DNA from: Hypoxylon rubiginosum
Taxonomy: Eukaryota; Ascomycota; Sordariomycetes; Xylariales; Hypoxylaceae
DNA: 64,000 bases
NCBI GenBank assembly: GCA_902806565.1
Contig: CADCXA010000019.1
Coordinates: forward strand, 62,001 to 126,000
Direction: 5' to 3'
Part shown: in pieces, positions 31,684 to 44,100 of the stretch
How positions within the stretch are numbered: position 1 is the stretch's first letter
Layout of the letters: each line of letters opens with the position of its first letter
The notes under the pieces: generated by a model
What the model was told of the DNA's origin: nothing
The model's database searches: none
What the model saw: only the letters and a program-made list of their open reading frames with translations
Translations under genes and position numbers: made by a program

Positions 31684-34600
31684 ATGGCTTCATCAAGTGA
31701 GTCGGCGAGCCAAGCCTCCATTTATACTTCCGTTTCCTCTTCCAGTGCCTCCAATCACTCCCCAGACCAAGAAAGGGAGGAGACCCTGTCCGACGAGAAC
31801 AAACCTCCCGTCAGCGAACCTGAATCCGAGGAAAATACAGCCTCGTCAGGTTCGCCTGAGAAACCAAAAGGACTAGCTTCGATGTTCTATGTAAAGACGC
31901 GGTTTGACCGCTTGTCGTCCTTCTTCCCATCACTGATCAGTGCTCATTCTACAGATCACTCGGCGGGGGTCCTTCACCGCAAACCACTCCCTCCCAATCC
32001 CCCTAGCCAAGACAGACCACCCAGTTTACCAAGCATACCATCTCTAGATTCAACCGACCAAACAGGCGGGCTCGGCATTTCGACTTCGAATGACATTTCC
32101 GACCCTGCCGCCATCAAGCACATTCCGAACCACAGTAGGAATTCATCCGAAAACAATGCGCCAAATCCTACCATGGGGAAGTTACAGAAAAGTCCTCCGG
32201 TGATAGAGAAGCCTTCTCCAATCGACGACACCTTTGCTGCACCCTCACAAAGATCGACCTTCCCCGTTGCAGAGCCCAAGCCAACCCCACGGCTCACGAA
32301 AGAGCAGAGGCGACGAAGCAGTTCTGTCAACAGTAGCACGCACAAAACGTCGTCGTCTCAAGCAAGTCTGGCGCCGCGACAAATCTCACCGATCCCCGAC
32401 CCTAGAGGCCGAAGCTCGTCTGCACAACCACCTACTACTCGATCCGCTCCGCCTTCGGGAAACCTGACTGTTTCGACGGCTGCAGCTGCGGCTGTTGTCT
32501 CCCGCCCGGGATCGAGCAATGGCAGCCAGAGTCCGAACCGGGACGGTGAGCGGCGGGGACGGTTAAGAAGAAGCTGGCTTCCGGGAGGAAGGTCAAGGTC
32601 TCATTCTCGAAGTCAGACGAAAGCTACAACTTCGGCAGCGTGGATTCTTGGGCAGAATGTGGATTATAACACTTCCTTCATTGCCAATGGGGAGAAAGTA
32701 CCGGAGCTGTGGAACGAGAGCGGAACCGTTTTGGTATACCTGGATCCTAAGGGGAGCGGCGCCGGACCATCTTTCAAAGTTCAATCGTTCGTTGTCGATT
32801 ACTCGCTCGTGTTTGTTGAACTCATGGAGTCGGAGATGACATCTCCGACAAGCTCGGGACACACTCGAAGTTTCTCTGGCCGCGATAGTCTGTCGATCGA
32901 GGACGCAACACGAAGGGTCCAGTCGCCCCCTTTGCCAGAGCCCCAGGGGCTTGGAGAGACACGCCTCTACCTTCCCGTTTCCATGTCGACCCCAGGCCAT
33001 AGATCACAGGCCGACATGGAGCGCATGCTATCGATTCGGAATATGTTTGCCTTTTTAACCGGTCAACCGTTAGTGTGTACTAAGGAGCAACCAAATCTCT
33101 TCACCGTCTTTCTCCACATCTCTGCTCTACTGAAGGAGTTTGAGTTTACAAACGCCGACGGATCAACCTTTGGAGATGCTGTCGATATGAGCTTTCACTT
33201 CTTCATGGACCAGATGGCTCTTGCGGACGTGAGACATAGCAGAGAGAAGACATTGGAATCGCTTATTCTGGGTGAACGAATGCGCTCGATAGACCTCTAT
33301 AATGAAGCATTCGCTCACGCTGTTGGCAAATACCCGGCAATCCGAGATTTGAACTCACCTCTGTGGACTCAGGTGTCCGCCACCACCCGCGAGCGACTCG
33401 AACGCTCATATTTCGAATTGGTAAACCGCCAGAACAGCGTCAATAACAGGTTGGAGTCGTTTGAATTCCCGGCCTTATTCTCTGGCACCGCCAGCTCGAC
33501 ATCTAATCCAGACTACAAGGACGTCAAGTTCCACGTTTGGAAGAAGTCTTGGGGCAAGATGAGACAGTTTGTTCTTGGCTACTATAAGACCAACTTTGGG
33601 AGCTGGCCACCCAAGGCCCGCAGTAAGAAGAATCCCTTTACGGAGAGCGGCCTAAATAGACAAGTCCTGAAAATACTCTATTCGGACTTTTGCGCCCTGT
33701 ACGACCTACTCGTCGACCGCGAAGCCCTCACGACGCGAGTGATCGACCAAGCCGCCGAAGAGATTGAGGAGCACAAGAATCCTCACCTCGCAGCTCTGCG
33801 CAAAGTCCTCGGCGAATTCGACCAATCCTCGCCCCCCGTACTCCCCCCTATTCCGTTCGATCTTCCCATGCTACCTGACATGACGAGTGTCAAGGAGAAC
33901 TACTACGAGCTTGCTATCAAAGAACAAATGCGGCTAGACAGAAATCTGCAGGAATACCAGATGCTTCTGATCCTGAACAAGGCCTACGACTTTGAAACAT
34001 TCAAGCTTAAAATGCCGTTCCTTGACGAGTTCAAGGAATTTGAACACAAGGAAGCTAAGGGGAAGACGGCCGCGGAAATGGCGGACCAGCGTATTGGTTA
34101 TTGGCTGTTCCTCTATGTCATTATCCAGTCGCTTCCCATGTTGGTGGTGGACGCGCCTGGCTTGCAATTCACAGAAGGTGTTGAATACTTCCTATGCCAG
34201 CCACCGAAAGGTCACCTACCGTGGATGGAGGACGCTCCTACTGTACGCAAGAGGTGGTACGAGGTAGCTGGCGGAGGTGGTATTGTAGAGCTTTCGACCG
34301 ACGCTGTGGAATTTAGCATCGAGGGCATCTACCATCGTAGCCACTGCTGGCTGGCGGCTAAGCGCTGGGAGCTTGGAGAGAATACGGTTCCTCCGGCACT
34401 ACAGGAAAACTTGTCGCCACTACAGGCTCCGCAGTCCGTGTTCGAGGACATGGATCCTGGCCGATCTGCAAGCCCGACCGTCATAGACCGCAGCGGATCC
34501 CCTCAATCCGGACCTCCCGGCACAGCGCTCCGACAGAGAACAGGGTCACCTGCCGGCAGGAACTCAGCCTATCGAAGCAGCATAGCCTTCGGACTCGAGC

Positions 34601-34866
34601 CCGTCCCGATTCCTATGGAAGATATGCCCTTGCCCGGCTCACGGGTAGTCAGTGCTAGAGGCATCTCACCCGTCCAGCGACCGGTTAGTGGCATGATGAG
34701 CCGCAGCAGATCATCGGGCAACCTTATTGGACTCTCAGGGTCTCAAGCCCAAGGGCCTGCAGACACGCGGAGCGATTCACGACAAGGCTCCGTGGGCGGA
34801 AGCACGTTTGATGACATTCTCAAGGACATGAACCAGAAGCCAAAAAAGAAGAGAGGTTTTTTCTAA
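31684..34866 (+). CDS. Large conserved fungal protein of unknown function
   Basis: Intronless 1060-residue protein. The first 330 residues are Ser/Pro/Thr-rich and disordered, with a basic RRSWLPGGRSRSHSRS patch. A folded core of roughly residues 315-905 starts AWILGQNVDYNTSFI and includes VPELWNESGTVLVYLDP, a conserved LYLPV segment, MLSIRNMFAFLTGQPLV, many helical stretches (for example HVWKKSWGKMRQFVLGYYK) and RIGYWLFLYVIIQSLPMLVVD near its end. The C-terminus is again disordered and ends with a basic KPKKKRGFF tail. It resembles fungal proteins that I recall as carrying a domain of unknown function (possibly DUF8004), but I could not check this. No catalytic motif or true membrane segment is evident. 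A cortex or membrane-linked scaffold role would be a guess. Confidence 0.8.
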   Translation: MASSSESASQASIYTSVSSSSASNHSPDQEREETLSDENKPPVSEPESEENTASSGSPEKPKGLASMFYVKTRFDRLSSFFPSLISAHSTDHSAGVLHRKPLPPNPPSQDRPPSLPSIPSLDSTDQTGGLGISTSNDISDPAAIKHIPNHSRNSSENNAPNPTMGKLQKSPPVIEKPSPIDDTFAAPSQRSTFPVAEPKPTPRLTKEQRRRSSSVNSSTHKTSSSQASLAPRQISPIPDPRGRSSSAQPPTTRSAPPSGNLTVSTAAAAAVVSRPGSSNGSQSPNRDGERRGRLRRSWLPGGRSRSHSRSQTKATTSAAWILGQNVDYNTSFIANGEKVPELWNESGTVLVYLDPKGSGAGPSFKVQSFVVDYSLVFVELMESEMTSPTSSGHTRSFSGRDSLSIEDATRRVQSPPLPEPQGLGETRLYLPVSMSTPGHRSQADMERMLSIRNMFAFLTGQPLVCTKEQPNLFTVFLHISALLKEFEFTNADGSTFGDAVDMSFHFFMDQMALADVRHSREKTLESLILGERMRSIDLYNEAFAHAVGKYPAIRDLNSPLWTQVSATTRERLERSYFELVNRQNSVNNRLESFEFPALFSGTASSTSNPDYKDVKFHVWKKSWGKMRQFVLGYYKTNFGSWPPKARSKKNPFTESGLNRQVLKILYSDFCALYDLLVDREALTTRVIDQAAEEIEEHKNPHLAALRKVLGEFDQSSPPVLPPIPFDLPMLPDMTSVKENYYELAIKEQMRLDRNLQEYQMLLILNKAYDFETFKLKMPFLDEFKEFEHKEAKGKTAAEMADQRIGYWLFLYVIIQSLPMLVVDAPGLQFTEGVEYFLCQPPKGHLPWMEDAPTVRKRWYEVAGGGGIVELSTDAVEFSIEGIYHRSHCWLAAKRWELGENTVPPALQENLSPLQAPQSVFEDMDPGRSASPTVIDRSGSPQSGPPGTALRQRTGSPAGRNSAYRSSIAFGLEPVPIPMEDMPLPGSRVVSARGISPVQRPVSGMMSRSRSSGNLIGLSGSQAQGPADTRSDSRQGSVGGSTFDDILKDMNQKPKKKRGFF

Positions 34867-36317
34867 TGAGTTTTTTTTATACGATTTTATGGTTCGCGTA
34901 TTGTTTTTTAAAGGGGATGGTAGGAGACTGGATTGTTCAAGTCTAAAGTAAAGCATGCATGGGTTCACTAAATGGTTCATTCGGTAAATTTGCTATTTGC
35001 TATTTGCATATACTGCGCAGAAAAAGAGGGTGTCGGAAAATTATATATGGTGGCACATTGCATAATACGGGGATTTTTCCATTTCCCATACCATTTCGCC
35101 ATATAAGTCGGGTTTTTTTTATTCGAAGAATTCTTCGACGAACGACGGCTGAGGCTAATAAGGCTAAGCATAAAGCATAAAGCATATCACATTGGTAATC
35201 CCCGGAGCAGGGGTTTTTGTACTTGTACTATGATAGTCACATGAAGGATGTCACCAGGTGACGTATGATTTTACGTTCTCCTGCGAAAAGGTGTGGTGTT
35301 GAATATGCAGGTACTAATAATAAACAATGACTTTTCAACCATACAATTTGTATTCTTATCTGAAACATACGTCCTAGGTATGAATAGAGCTCGGACGACA
35401 ATACAGTTTTGTTCTTATCTACATGGTCTCATCGTCTCATCACCAAACAATAGAGCCACAACGTGCTTCGGCCGAAAGTTTACATAGTATGTCACCGCAA
35501 CTTAATTCCCCTGAAAAAGCTATGCTATCCAGGATAAGGTATTGACAAACGGGTTGACCCGACCTCCTTAAACAATGATTGGTCATTTACCTCTTCTAAA
35601 ATAGGAAAGGGCAGTAAGTGCCCTGGGCTACCTACCGAACCAGCAGACCAGCTAAACAGTTAGTGGGGGGATCAACTGTCAGACTGCCCAGAATTACCAG
35701 GGAGACACCGAGTTGGGAAGCCTTGTGGGGTATGTACAAGGTGGGCACAGGGTGCTGGGTGGGTTGTGGGTGGGTTGGACGGGCAGCCGCAACTGATGCA
35801 ACCTGCCGCTTCCTCGTGCATTCGCCTGAGGTCTTCGTGCACTTTCAATTATTTCTCTGGAAACTTCCCACCGAGTTCTTATGATATCTGATATTTTTCT
35901 CCAGGCCTGTTCCATGTCCCGCCTGACCTGAACTGACGCAACATTTCTCTCATTCTCGCATTCCAGCTCGTTTGTCATTATACCCTCGTTCTTATAACCA
36001 AATCCCCATTTGAAGAGGTAACGGTCGAATATCTTGATTCACAGCTAGCTCATAATTTATAACGGTCGTCGGTGCAACCACAACAACATTTCCGTCCAAA
36101 CTCGTCGTTCAAGAGCGCAAATAAAGAAAATTCTCTTGAATGATCACAACTCATCCTACACGACAGCTTTCGAGCTAGCCTGTCGAGCTGAGAGTCGGAG
36201 CGGAAAGACTCTAGCCGGCTGCCTGAATGTGAATTGGTATTCCTTGCAGTCGGTCTGAATAGTCATTTCTGCCACTTTCCAGGCCAGTGGTGGCCTTGCG
36301 CCCCTTCCCTGCTCCCA
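34867..36317. other. Intergenic region
   Basis: About 1.45 kb between two plus-strand genes. No gene supported; the last 300 bases are the presumed promoter/leader of the checkpoint kinase. Confidence 0.45.
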
Positions 36318-39300
36318 ATGGACCATAGCGAGGACTCACAGGCCACCCAGCCAGGTCAGTGGCCCCTTAGACTGTCGCAACACCTGCATATTAGACATGT
36401 TTACTGACCCATTCATCTACAGCCACGCAAAATGCCTTGGACCCCAGACGATTTGGGAAGCAGAACTCGGGCTTCTCTGACGAAGACATATCCGATATAG
36501 TCTGCCTATTATACCCCAACTCAGACAGTGCGAGTCGCGAAGTGAAGGAGATCGCACGCTCCGCCGAATATGCCCAGCACACTACCGGGAAGTACACGGC
36601 CGATGCTATCGATTCTGATCTATACTTGGAGGATGATGCCGAAGACTTTGGTCGGGTACGGTGTATTGGCGACCATGCTCTCGTTATCAAACTATCATCC
36701 GCCCTCAAGGATCCCCGTCTAGGCTTCACCTTCGGTCGCAATCAGGCTAGGTGTGATCTTTGCTTCGCATACGACCCGGGCAGGAGGCTTAGCAATATCC
36801 ACTTCCGCATATTCGTCAACAAGTACGGCACAGTCATGCTAGAGGATCAATCGACAAACGGCACTGTTGTGGATAGTAAACTACTGCGAAAGAAGACCGA
36901 CGCTCAAAGACCAGGCCAGCCCGGTGCTCCTAGAAGGACTCTGGAGAGTGGGTCTACGATTAAGATTGTCATGCAGCAAAGTACAAGTGATCTTGTCTTC
37001 CTCGTTCGCATTCCCCGCCGCGATGGCGATCATGAGGTAGCATACAAGAGAAAGCTTGCTGCCTATCTACGACGAGCGCATGGGCAGGATGATGAGGCGA
37101 ATAGGACTATCGGTCCTGGACCCAGTGGCCATGTAAGATCACGTTTAGAGTACCTAGTATTATAGTTATATTTGTTTGTTAACTAACTCAACAAGGTCAA
37201 CCTCTTCTCGCCTCCCCAAAACGGCCGGAAGCCTATTGACGATACATGGGAGATCACACAAGAAGCAAACGAGCGCCTGCCCCGAGAATGGCGTGGGGGT
37301 GATAAATATGCGCGTGTGGGCGTGATCGGGAAAGGCGCCTTCGCTACGGTTCATAAAGTCACCTCGAAATATGATGGCTCACCATATGCGGCGAAAGAAT
37401 TAGACAAGCGGAAATTCATGAAGAATGGTGTCCTAGACCAGAAGGTGGAAAATGAGATGAGAATTATGCAACGGGTCCACCATGTAAGTCCATTTCACAT
37501 CCTTCCATCTGTTTACTTGAATCCTTCTAACCAAGTCAAGGACAACATTGTCCAATACATCGAGCATTTCGACTGGGATGCGCATCAGTTCTTCATAATC
37601 ATGGAGTACGTTCCTGGCGGAGATCTCAACAAGCTTATTATTGAGAACGGCCCGATAGCAGAACCGTATGTTAAGATCATGGCGGATCAGCTATTGAATG
37701 CACTTGGATATCTGCACGACAACAGGATTACTCATCGCGACGTAAAGCCCGACAACATTCTAATACAGTCAACAAACCCTCTTGTGGTCAAATTAACCGA
37801 TTTCGGCTTGTCTAAAATGGTCGACACCGAGCAGACTTGGCTCAAGACCTTTTGTGGTACCTTGTTGTACTGCGCACCGGAAGTTTACAGCGAGTATTCC
37901 CACTATGACGGCAATGGTAGGCGCACACAGAGAAATACGCATAGACCTGTGGATAGGGAGAGGTATGGCCATGCAGTGGACATTTGGTCCCTTGGCGGTG
38001 TATTATTCTACGCTCTCACTGGCAGTCCTCCTTTTCCCGTTAGAAGCGGGGTCTCATATACGGAACTCCTCGATCACATCGTCAAGGTACCTGTCAATAC
38101 CTCACCTTTAGTGCGAGCGGGTGTGTCAGCCAACGGTATTCACTTCCTACAGAGGATGATCCACGTGCGGCCGGAAACTAGAGCAACCATTGCCGAGCTC
38201 CAAGCTCATCCTTGGCTAGCAGGTGGAGCGGAGCCGGAGAATGCAGCCTCTGACGACAAGGACTTAGGACAGAGAGCCTCGCAGCTCAGCCTTGATGATA
38301 GGCAATCGGCTCAATACTCCGATCTCGGTGCAAGCCTATTGGGAGAGCCGGAGCCTGACTACTCTATCGATTTTGACTCGGAAAAGGAAAACTACACCTT
38401 TGGTCAGCCGAATCGATTATTTGGGGAAGTCAACAACTCGGCAATTGGTAGCTCTGGTGTCATCGCAGAAGACCTTCTGAACCTTCCAATCTCGAACACG
38501 AGTCTCGGGGAAACCGATATCTTAGAAACTGAGATCCATGACAGCTTCGAAGAGTCAGAAAATCTTTCTACTCCGAGGCAAAACGTTCAACCCAATGGCA
38601 ATCCATCACAGGGTAATTTACGTAGTGTTGTATCGGGGCTGGACTCACAAAGCCTTGGTGGTGCCTCCGTAATCCTTGGAAACTTGAACGTCAATAGCGA
38701 TCCAAGTCTTTACTCTAAAATTAACGACTTAAACACTAGCAAGAGAAAACCTGCATACGACACGAGCGACGAATACGAGACAGGTGAAACTAAGGTTAAG
38801 CCATCTTTCAAAAGGCTCAAGTCACAGGGCGACATTGACGATTTCGATGCGGAGGAAGATGAGACTCGACTACTCGCCAGCGTGCCACAAGTTGCGAAGA
38901 ACGACTCGGGACGTCAAATAGATTTTCCTGTCCCTAAAACGACATATTGGGATAGCTCAAACAGGGATACGTGGCATCTGGACTACCCTGAAATGACCCA
39001 TCTTCAGTACAATGCGTTCAAACTTGCCACCGAGAGAAGGAAGGAGGAGTTTGAACCAGGGAAGACACGCCTTTGGGACATAGCGATGGAAAACTTCCCG
39101 CCTTCGCGGAATCGGCATCCACCAGGCGAACCAGGAAGAGCGCTCGAGTTGCGACCGGCTCTCCTTAAGCGTGATAGTCGGCCTGTCAACGAGGCGCGCG
39201 ATTGGAGTATCCCAACAGCAAGTCCAGCAATCGAAGACGAATCAGAGTCTATTCCCGACACACTACCTCCGGAGAATCAGACCCAAACACTCGCGCAGGC

Positions 39301-40114
39301 TATTGAAACTCCAAAAACTGTTGGGGCTTTCTTCTCAGCTCAGGGGTCATTGGTACCGGGAATATCGATCTATCTAGATGACCCCCTCATTTCATGGGGA
39401 CGGGACCGGAACAACACGGTTGTTTACGAGCCAGTCGTTGAATCGAAGGTTCCCAAGAATGCTTTCAGAGTCCTAATGTGGGGCGATGGCTATGCTGCCT
39501 CTTTAAGCGAATTTCGTCCCTGGGAGCCTGGGCGGTCAACAGCCAGCCGTACTATGCGAGCATCACCAGAGCCAGATTCTTATGCGTTCTATATCTCTAC
39601 CAAAGCCACCAACGGGATACGAATCAATGGCTATCATTTACCGGCCAACGAGCCGAAGGATAGTGCGGCCGCCTGTAAGCACTGGATGAAGCTGTACCAC
39701 GGAGACACAATAATCTTCTGGGGAAACGAAAGCATATACAACCAAGCAAAGCTCACGTTTGAGTGTTACTGGGGTGGGTCATCCGGTACCCGTCCAGAAG
39801 GCGAACCTCCAGCGTATGTCGCCGAGCCGCTGGCTCGCAAACTCGATCGGCTGTGGCCTAGAGCTGTAAACACGCTCCACTACGATAAAATAAAAGCCGA
39901 GGCATTGCGTGAGCAAGAAGTGAGGATGCAACGCATGGACGAAGAAATCGAGCGTAGCCGAGCCTTCGAAGAAAAGCGTACCGAAGCTGTTAGGAGCCTT
40001 GCCTCTCGTACTTCTCGACGAGCTTCACCAGCAAGCGCCCCACTCGCCGCAGGGACAGTAATCCCACAGCTCCGACATAATCTAGCGTCGTCATACCTTC
40101 AGAGTAGCGGATAG
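36318..40114 (+). CDS. Rad53/CHK2-type checkpoint kinase with two FHA domains
   Basis: Serine/threonine kinase of 1202 residues with the FHA-kinase-FHA layout of Rad53, the DNA-damage and replication-stress checkpoint kinase. Exons: 36318-36354, 36423-37132, 37196-37483, 37541-40114. FHA1 at about 105-190 has FTFGRNQARCDLCF, LSNIHFRIF and DQSTNGTVVD. The kinase domain starts at about residue 288: glycine loop GKGAFATVH, Lys316 in YAAKELD, HRDVKPDN with Asp412, DFGLS at 432, then CGTLLYCAPEV. FHA2 at about 950-1090 has ISWGRDRNNTVVYEP. The C-terminal tail has a short charged coiled coil. In Neurospora the CHK2 homologues are PRD-4 and MUS-59; the two FHA domains favour the Rad53-like branch. 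The third intron carries no stop in frame, so naive ORF calling reads through it. Confidence 0.92.
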
Positions 40115-41140
40115 AAACGGTTTTATCCAAAGGAATCTTGGTCAAATATCCAAATAACGAATTTGACTATTATGGAATATAAGCATATGGGAACGATATG
40201 TTTAAGGGCTTCTGAAGTGGATCGGATGAGTATCTATATACCCAACCCATTACCTGTGTCTGTATATGACATGATAGAGAAAAGATACATGGAGTCGACG
40301 TATTGCGTGGAACCGCAAATATGTCTTGACCTATATTTACATACTGTAGTATGGTGAGTGATCTCCGTTGGGAAGAGATCAGATAAGGGGTATAATAATA
40401 AGACAGTAAATATTCATATAGCAAAGTAGTAAAATGACCTACAGTATCCAAACATGGTGCAGCTATCTATTCCCTCCGTGCAGAGAACGGGCATGATATG
40501 TTTGCTTTGGTACATCCTACTCGAGCCTCATGGCGATGAGACCAGTGGATATTGAACAATGGCGGATGGCTGAGAATGCTAGAGGCTTTACTCGCCATGA
40601 CGACGACTTCCACAAAACACAAGAACTAGAATATCTCTGGGTACATATGTAAGTACGATCACAGCCAAAAAAAAGTATCTAAAAAATTGCAATACGTGAA
40701 TTGGTACGTACCGAGTGTCGGTGTCGTTCTTGCCTCTGTTCTCGAGCAACGAATTCTCGAGCAACGAATTCTCGAGCAACGAACGGTCCTTCCTCTTTCT
40801 AAAAGCACCTCGAGCTATGATCATTTTCGGTTGTCCCGGTTAATACTTCGACTTTTTTTTTCTTTCGGTGTTTTCCTCCCTCCACATCATTCGCTCGTAA
40901 AACTCGTCGGCCTGGCACCCTTGCGGCACTTGTTCTGATCTGGACGCCTTGGAACGCACATCTTTGGGTGCTGTTTTGTTCGCTCCTTTAGGTACCAGAG
41001 ATTTCTCTCTTTCACTTTCTCTCACTCAGGTACATCGCCTTCACCTTTTTGCCCTTTCTCGCTTCATTTGCGCCGAAGCTGTTTCATCGAAATTCGGGTG
41101 TGCTACGGATGTCTCGAGATCCCTTTCTTTACACGGTAGC
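40115..41140. other. Intergenic region with 15-bp repeat
   Basis: About 1 kb upstream of the 41141 gene. It contains the 15-bp repeat listed separately and a pyrimidine-rich leader at 40990-41130 (cttt/ctct tracts) typical of fungal core promoters. No gene seen. Confidence 0.45.
40741..40785. repeat. 15-bp tandem repeat (ctcgagcaacgaatt)
   Basis: Three head-to-tail copies of ctcgagcaacgaatt, the last degenerate at its end. Confidence 0.95.
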
Positions 41141-44100
41141 ATGAATCTACTCAGAGGCCGATGCCGCTCCAAGTAAGTTCAATCTGCATTTACTCTTCTA
41201 TTCCCAAGACTGTGTGTTTATACGAGCACACCATACAACGGTTTATATCATACTTCGTTCGCACGGTTATCACTATCGCATAATCCTCACTAATACCTCG
41301 ATAGGAGCATTGGCTCTCAGCCAGAAAGGCGCAATCAGTCGGAACGTCGTATGTTGCGGCACGAGGACAGCGATAGTGACAATGAGTTCTACATACCTGG
41401 TGGGAGAGGCCTCTACGTTACTCGAACTAGCAGTGGGAAACCTGCCTTAGGTCGCAAGAAATCAAGCAGGCTATTGCAAGACTATGGCTTCGACATCCTC
41501 GGTCAAAGTTTCGGTGTACCTTCTCGCATGGACTTCGAGCGAAGATCTCGTCGACGAACAAGCTTCCATACGCCTATCTCAGCACCAGACACAGTTTACT
41601 CATCTACAACTCGCGGAACGTCTAGCAAATATAACAGTTCCTTCGAGCGTGGAACGCCTACGAGAGAGCCTACGAGAGAGCCTACGAGAGAGCCTACGAG
41701 AGGTCGTAAGAGTCGTAGTCGTTCTGATTCGGCTTCTGCTGTTAGTTGTCAGCACCATTACCATTGCAACTGTACTTTACATCATGACCGATGTCACTAT
41801 GAAGGACCCGACGCAAGATCTTCAAGCTCGAAGCCGACAAAATCGAACCTACCGACACCGGCAAAACCATCAATACCAGTGCCATCTCCCAATCAGCCTC
41901 CCGCATGGAGCTTCCAGCCTCCTAGCACACCTAGCACGGCAGCTAACAAGGTTCCTCCTCCGATGAAGTTACCTACTGGTCCCCAGGGGCATGCTGCTCA
42001 GTACTCGCCTTATGGTAACCTTCCAGCTTGGACAACGCCGCAGATTCCCGCAGGAATGAACACTCACTTTGTGGCTTCTCCCGTCTCTCCTGTGATCACC
42101 GGCTTTCGGTCTGCTTCGATGCCCGTATTCGTTCAGGCCCAACCGTCTCCTACTCCGTACCCGGAGGCAAGGCCTCCCACTCATGCTATACCTGGAGCTT
42201 CGTCTATTCCTCCCCCTCCACCACCTCTCACGCCCTCACTCCATCCACATGGGACACCCAGCCCCTTTAGATACAGTCCTAACGAAGTCAAGAAGTGCGA
42301 GGAGCATTACAAGAAGGCCCAGGCACAAGAAGTAGAGAAGAACAAGGAGAACAAGGGAAACGGGAAGGAAAATGAGAACGACGATTTCAGCAAGCATATC
42401 CAGCATTGCCATTTCTGCGCAGCGTGCGGAGCGATGCGGTCGAAGGCGTATCATACCGCACATCCTCTGGAAAGAGGTCAGATACCCGAACGAAGCTACT
42501 GTCACAGATGCATGGATGCTGCTGCTACCAAGAAAGGTAATCTACAAGCCATCAAAGAATCCGCCAGAGGTAGTTCTGGAACTCACAACCACCCGCAAGA
42601 TGCTAGTCAAGATTCTCCTAAGACTGACGCAGACCGTATTGGCCCTGGCAATAAGAAAGGGCACAAGAAGAATAGCCGTAGTTGGATAAGAAAGGGGAGA
42701 CGCCTTAGTCTATTGTCAAATCTCCTCCCCACTTCGACGGCTTCGGGAGGTCTCACGCAGCCAAGTGAGACGGTAGCATCTGACGAAGGGTCGGAATACA
42801 TACCTTCCGCACCAATTCCGGTCACTAAAGCAGAGCAGGATCGAACTGAGCGATCAGCATCCTCTAGCAAACAAACCGTGTCCAATACCATCGCCAACGC
42901 GTCTTCAATAGCGGTCGATGAACCCAACCATCCTCAGGGTGGTTCGCCCGAGAAGTACCAGGGATCAGTTTCAGAGAAGATTGTTCAAGCTAAACCCTCC
43001 CGCTCGCCGGACAAGCCTGGAAAGGAGAAGCCGAGAGTGGCCGCGCAAACGCACGAGCCCAGTGGTCCTTCGAGCAAGACATATGATAAGATACGAATCC
43101 CATCCGGAGCCAAGATTCCCGAGAAACGTTCCAGGATCCCGCGGCCGGCCAGTAGCAAAATCACTTCCGAGGCCACATCTAAGGGCTCTGCAACAAACCC
43201 GAAAGAACCATCGAAAGCTGCTCACATGTATCATGAGTCTCAGTACAAAGCACCTGCCGTTGTGGATGAAAAAGATGAGAACGTCGAGTTTCCCACCGAA
43301 CCTCCCGGAAGGTCCGAAACTGCTTCATTTGATATCCATTGGGGAAAATCCCACGTGGAGCAGACATCCAGCCAGACAGATCAGTATAAGCCTAGCCGTA
43401 AGGAAAAGGGCAAGAACCGACGTAAGCACGACCGGCGGAGAGAACCCTCGCCTATGATTCCTAGGACGGCAGAACCGCAGCGAGTTCCAGAGTTTGGTCA
43501 GCAAGAACGCCCTGATTACGGACGAACCGGCCGACACCGTGACGAGGCTAGATCAGGCCGTCAAAGAGATCGAGAAACACGCCTACGTTTCGAGGATGAG
43601 GTCCCGTTGGCTTCACCATACCAGCCTGATTATGCTGCTGGATGGGATTTGCCGCCCACACCTATGGATCCGGTGTATCCTAATATGGGCCCTATGCCAT
43701 ACTTTACAGAAGAGTTCTGGGGAATTAACCAGGAGCACACCGACCCCGTCGAGCAGGAAGCTCAGGCATTTGCTGACCCTTACCCGGCCTCAGCTGGCAA
43801 GTTATTCGAGAACTCCACGAATTCCGGGACCGGCTTCTCCCGACTCGTTCCTAGTTTTCTAACGCGCAGTGAGATCTCAGTCGAGTCATACGGTTCTAAT
43901 GGAGGCGGTCCAGGTAACGGAAACACTGGTCCTGGCGCTACTTACAAGTTGGATGAGGTTTCGGAAACCGGTGGCGAGACGGCCGACGACGAGGACTACA
44001 GGCCGGTAAAAAAGCTTGGTAAGCTTCGCCCAGGATTCATCTTAGGATATCTGCTAGCGAAATGTTTTTGCGCACAACTGACGGCGCATGCAGAATACTC

